Shown here piece by piece: positions 5,205-7,199 of a DNA stretch of 7,199 bases. How positions within the stretch are numbered: the stretch's first letter is position 1; every line of letters begins with the position of its first letter. Source of the stretch: DASZMJ01 sp035551935 (lineage in GTDB: Bacteria > Planctomycetota > Planctomycetia > Isosphaerales > Isosphaeraceae). The translations under genes were made by a program, and so were the position numbers. A model generated the notes under the pieces. The model did no database searches. It saw only the letters and a program-made list of their open reading frames with translations, and had not been told where the DNA came from. The stretch is taken from contig DASZMJ010000657.1 of assembly GCA_035551935.1 (NCBI GenBank), forward strand, positions 1-7,199, written 5' to 3'.

Positions 5205-6098
5205 TCAGAGCGACGGCGGCCTCAGGACGGTCGGGCCCCAGGGGGGGCCGGCGTGGTAGGCCAGGAGGAACCAGGCCATGTTCATGGCCAGGATCGCCGC
5301 CACCGACAGGCAGGCGACGCGGAACGACAACGCCCACGAATCCCCCTCGCCCCGGTCGCGGAGGCCCTGCGAGCAGGCCAGCAACGCCGACCCGCCGCCG
5401 AAGGCGACCCCCTTGGCCGCGAGGCCGAAGACGTCGCGGGCCCAGAACATCTCCAGGAACTTGTCGAGGAAGATCGGCGCCGGCAGGCCGAGCATGGCCC
5501 CCGAGACGCCGATGCCCACGCCGAGGCCGACGAGCGCCCCGAGCAGCCCCAGGACCGGCCCGGCCAGCATCGCCGCCAGGACCCGGGCCGCCGCCAGCCG
5601 CGCCGGGTCGGCCGGGGGCCTCGGGTCGGCCACGAGGCCGCGGGCCACGTCGCGATCGGGGGCCCAGCCGGGCTCCTCGTCGAGCCCCGGCCGCGTCGGG
5701 TCGCGCAGCTCGGGGGCCGTCCGGACCGCCAGCAGGGCCGCGAGCACCCAGCCGGCCACCAGCGGCGAGAGGTTCCGGAGCAGGCCCAGGCCGACGACCG
5801 GCCCGGTCGCGATCACGAAGGTCGCGCCGTAGTACGCCTGCATCGCCAGGAACGACCCGAGCGCCACGTGGACGAGGCCCACCAGCGGCAGGCCCGCGGC
5901 GAGCATCCACGACGCCTGCCGGACGACCGACCGGGTCAACGGCCGCGACCCCGGCCGCGGTCGCAGGACCGCCCCGACCGCCCCGGCGCCGAGCAGGCCG
6001 ATCGCCCCCAGCGCCCGGACCATCGCCAGCGGCCGGCCGCCGGGCGGGGCCGCTCCGATCGCGGTCGGGCCGAGTGTCGTGGCCTGGTCGCGGGACAA
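5205..6098 (-). CDS. MlaE-like ABC transporter permease, divergent
   Basis: An inner-membrane permease of the MlaE type, expected to work with the Mce protein encoded directly downstream. With the TTG start it has 297 residues. Hydrophobic segments lie at about 62-92 (LVGLVHVALGSFLAMQAYYGA, matching the MlaE G-x-x-x-x-x-Q signature), 94-131 (LGLLRNLSPLVAGWVLAALL, matching the R-E-L-x-P-x-L region), 168-204 and 261-281. KGVAFGGGSALLACSQGL (229-246) matches the MlaE K-s-x-x-F-g-x-x-i-x-x-x-s-c-x-x-G motif. Between VRTAPEL and AAARVLA the usual E-L-G-x-M-x-x-x-E-q-x-d-A-L segment is replaced by about 35 Pro/Asp/Arg-rich residues. The TTG at 6098 is preferred because AGGAGGG lies 8 nt upstream and it starts 38 bp after the preceding gene. 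ATG 6023 (272 residues) lacks a ribosome binding site but still covers the whole family domain. No MlaF-type ATPase gene is adjacent. Confidence 0.82.
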   Translation of the reverse strand: MSRDQATTLGPTAIGAAPPGGRPLAMVRALGAIGLLGAGAVGAVLRPRPGSRPLTRSVVRQASWMLAAGLPLVGLVHVALGSFLAMQAYYGATFVIATGPVVGLGLLRNLSPLVAGWVLAALLAVRTAPELRDPTRPGLDEEPGWAPDRDVARGLVADPRPPADPARLAAARVLAAMLAGPVLGLLGALVGLGVGIGVSGAMLGLPAPIFLDKFLEMFWARDVFGLAAKGVAFGGGSALLACSQGLRDRGEGDSWALSFRVACLSVAAILAMNMAWFLLAYHAGPPWGPTVLRPPSL

Positions 6099-6136
6099 CG
6101 CTGCGGCCCTCCTCCGGCCTCCGGGGGTCGGCTGGA

Positions 6137-6559
6137 TCAGCCCCCCGGGCTCGGGTTCGACGACCTCTTCACGTCCCTCGGCCGCGCCGTCGCGACCTGG
6201 GCCTGCGGCCGCGAGGCCGGCTGGGCCTGCCACCACGACCGCCAGCGGGCGACGGCCTTGGCACGCTCGGCGGGGTCGGCCCAGGGGTGGAAGCCGAAGT
6301 CGCGGCCGGTCCGCTTCCGCAACGCCTGGTCGGCCGAGAGCTGGACGACCGGGTCGGGGTCCGAGAGCTTGTCGATCAGCGACGGCACGACCACCGCGTC
6401 GGGCAGGCCGTCCCCCAGGCCCGCCGAGCGGGCCCGGACGATCGGCGCCGGGTGGTTGATCGTGAGGAACCTCGGCCGGATGCCGCAGCCGTTCCCCGCG
6501 ACCGCCGCCGCCAAGGCGACGCCCAGCGCCGCCGCTCGCCGTCGCCGTCGTCCGCTCAT
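6137..6559 (-). CDS. small exported HEAT-repeat-like protein, possibly a lipoprotein
   Basis: A 140-residue protein. A basic N-terminus (MSGRRRRR) leads into a hydrophobic segment (AAALGVALAAAVAG) ending at Cys25. The context AGNGC is a poor lipobox (Gly at -3), so it is either an atypical lipoprotein or a cleaved or anchored export signal. Residues 50-85 look like one HEAT-like helical repeat (VPSLIDKLSDPDPVVQLSAD, then QALRKRTGRDFGF), followed by WADPAERAKAVARWRSWWQA. The TG-x-DFG[FY]...R..AV.RWR.WW pattern recurs in planctomycete HEAT proteins in my recollection. The C-terminus is a charged, Pro-rich tail. ATG 6559 has AAGGA about 11 nt upstream; the longer in-frame upstream sequence crosses repeats and is not protein-like. 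It precedes the permease gene by 38 bp, suggesting one operon and possibly an accessory role in the lipid transporter. Confidence 0.8.
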   Translation of the reverse strand: MSGRRRRRAAALGVALAAAVAGNGCGIRPRFLTINHPAPIVRARSAGLGDGLPDAVVVPSLIDKLSDPDPVVQLSADQALRKRTGRDFGFHPWADPAERAKAVARWRSWWQAQPASRPQAQVATARPRDVKRSSNPSPGG

Positions 6560-6641
6560 ATCGGGGGCGATCCTTGCCGTCCGATGGTCGATCCCTTCGG
6601 ATCCGATCCGCCGACCTCCGCGGCCCGACCGGGGAGGCGGC

Positions 6642-6659
6642 CCGGGCGCCGGCGCCCGG
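6642..6659. repeat. 18-bp perfect GC palindrome in the leader of the HEAT-like gene
   Basis: CCGGGCGCC-GGCGCCCGG is perfectly self-complementary and is flanked by GGAGG (6633-6637) and CCTCC (6660-6664), so the stem can extend with a bulge. It lies between the candidate promoter and the ATG at 6559. In such GC-rich DNA it may be chance, an mRNA structure or an operator. Confidence 0.35.
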
Positions 6660-6686
6660 CCTCCTGCCGCTCCGGCGCCGCGGCGG

Positions 6687-6715
6687 ACCATACCCCAACT
6701 CCCCATTCCCCGCAA
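6687..6715 (-). promoter_or_regulatory. weak sigma-70-like promoter for the HEAT/permease/Mce operon
   Basis: On the minus strand, TTGCGG (plus 6710-6715) and TATGGT (plus 6687-6692) are 17 bp apart, about 130 bp upstream of the HEAT-like gene. Each hexamer has two or more mismatches to consensus, so this is only a candidate. Confidence 0.3.
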
Positions 6716-6847
6716 CGCCAGTCGCCGCCTCCGCCCCTGCCGGACGTCGCGGCGGGTTGGGCGTCCCGCCGGCCTCCCGATCAGGGTAGGGCGTGTGCAA
6801 CACACCATCCGAGTTCCGGCGTGCTCCACATGCCTTACGACCGCCGC

Positions 6848-6937
6848 CGCGTGCCGTCGGCTCGAACTGCCGTAGCAGCCACGCTCCGCGTGCCGTCGGC
6901 TCGATCTGCCGTAGCAGCCACGCCCCGCGTGCCGTCC
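6848..6937. repeat. 39-bp tandem direct repeat, two full copies and a partial third
   Basis: Unit 1 (6848-6886) and unit 2 (6887-6925) match at 37 of 39 positions, differing at the 19th (A/T) and 38th (T/C) bases. A third copy begins at 6926 and fades after about 11 bases. Each unit begins CGCGTGCCGTCGGCTCGA and contains GCCGTAGCAGCCACGC. There is no spacer between copies. The period is 13 codons, but the encoded peptide is low complexity and it lies between genes. Confidence 0.85.
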
Positions 6938-6995
6938 GCCACCCCACCCCGTTCTTATGGGGTCGCCGACGGCACGCGGGGCGGGCCTGCGACGG
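6909..6995. repeat. inverted repeat with 28-bp arms and a nested hairpin, built from the 39-bp unit
   Basis: Arms 6909-6936 and 6968-6995 pair at 25 of 28 positions, including a perfect 16-bp core (6921-6936 with 6968-6983). The 31-nt loop contains a second hairpin, ACCCC-GTTCTTAT-GGGGT. The right arm is an inverted copy of the tandem unit to its left, so the element is a direct plus inverted array. It lies just past the stop of the gene entering at the right edge and could act as its terminator or be a REP-like or MITE-like element. Confidence 0.75.
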
Positions 6996-7059
6996 GAAGA
7001 GGGACCGCCGCGCGCACCGCGATCGCCGATATGCATGAATGTTCTTTCATTTGATGGAA

Positions 7060-7199
7060 TCAGGCCGGCCAGCCGCCGCCGCCGGGGTCCGGCGCCGGGG
7101 TCGGCTCGGCCAGGAGGACCCATTCGGAGGCCCGCCACGGGCTCAATCGCGGCGGCTCCAGGGGCGTCGGGGCTGCCGAAGTGGCTTCGTTTCGTCCCT
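7060..7199 (-). CDS. C-terminal fragment of an unidentified gene cut by the window edge
   Basis: Reading the minus strand from 7197, an open frame of 45 codons runs to TGA at 7060-7062. It encodes a tail containing EPPRLSPWRASEWVLLAEPT and ending GGGGWPA. Third positions are mostly G or C, and the composition (Trp, Glu, Leu, Val with a Pro/Gly-rich end) is more protein-like than the other frames. The palindromic repeat starting about 65 bp downstream fits an intergenic 3' end. No function can be given. Confidence 0.5.
   Translation of the reverse strand, partial: GRNEATSAAPTPLEPPRLSPWRASEWVLLAEPTPAPDPGGGGWPA

Larger units (their letters stand above)
6560..7059. other. 500-bp gene-free region rich in palindromes and repeats
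   Basis: No frame here looks like a real protein: the open frames are low-complexity Arg/Gly/Pro shadows. From right to left it holds an inverted repeat and 39-bp tandem repeats (6848-6995), a small perfect hairpin GTGTG-CAA-CACAC (6793-6805), a weak promoter candidate (6687-6715) and an 18-bp GC palindrome (6642-6659). A degenerate extra repeat unit may lie at about 6831-6847. Confidence 0.7.

Noticed and set aside
6848..6995. CRISPR array
   Set aside because: Only two full repeat copies exist, placed head to tail with no spacers, plus an inverted copy, and no cas genes are nearby.
4085..7054. Very long plus-strand open frame (about 989 codons) opposite the Mce, permease and HEAT-like genes
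   Set aside because: It is antisense to three genes with recognisable domains or ribosome binding sites, is low-complexity Arg/Pro/Gly-rich in its second half, and crosses intergenic repeats. It is a GC-driven shadow frame.

Overview
The window looks like a chromosomal segment of a planctomycete, most likely of the Isosphaeraceae type. The reasons are the very high GC content, a strongly Arg/Pro/Ala-biased proteome, diderm-type Mce/MlaE lipid-transport genes, a short HEAT protein carrying a TG-RDFGF...ARWRSWW signature that I associate with planctomycetes, and intergenic palindromic repeats built on a CCCGAAGCGCAAGCGAGGG-like core. This placement is inference; no rRNA or other marker is present. 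Every gene I can support lies on the minus strand, so transcription runs from right to left. Most starts have a clear Shine-Dalgarno sequence (GGAGG or AAGGA), which helped choose them.

Layout in transcription order. 7199-7060: the C-terminal tail of a gene cut by the window edge. 7059-6560: a 500-bp gene-free stretch holding a composite repeat (two 39-bp direct repeats plus an inverted copy forming a large hairpin), an 18-bp GC palindrome and a weak promoter candidate. 6559-3863: a probable operon of a small HEAT-like exported protein, a divergent MlaE-type permease and a MlaD/Mce substrate-binding protein. The cognate ATPase gene (MlaF type) is absent. 3862-3286: a FlgM-like anti-sigma-28 gene, preceded by a sequence closely matching a sigma-28 promoter and followed by a 14-bp GC hairpin. 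3165-3066: a 36-bp-arm inverted repeat. 3021-2486: two translationally coupled small genes, an EF-Tu domain-3-like protein and a 62-residue protein of unknown function. 2385-1645: an exported or membrane-anchored protein of unknown function. 1642-1100: a Fur-family metalloregulator with an extended -10 promoter and a perfect 7-1-7 Fur-box-like palindrome over the predicted start site. 1081-27: ispH (last step of the MEP isoprenoid pathway) with its own sigma-70-like promoter and a leader of about 160 nt. Its stop codon lies inside a 9-bp-period repeat at the left edge.

Functionally the window is mixed: isoprenoid synthesis, metal homeostasis, envelope lipid transport and flagellar regulation. 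I see no mobile element with a transposase, no CRISPR array, no RNA gene, and no clear defence or biosynthetic system. The parts most worth a second look are the self-consistent regulatory sites at fur and flgM, the MlaE-type permease lacking its usual cytoplasmic signature and ATPase neighbour, the coupled EF-Tu-like two-gene cassette, and the two palindromic repeat elements.
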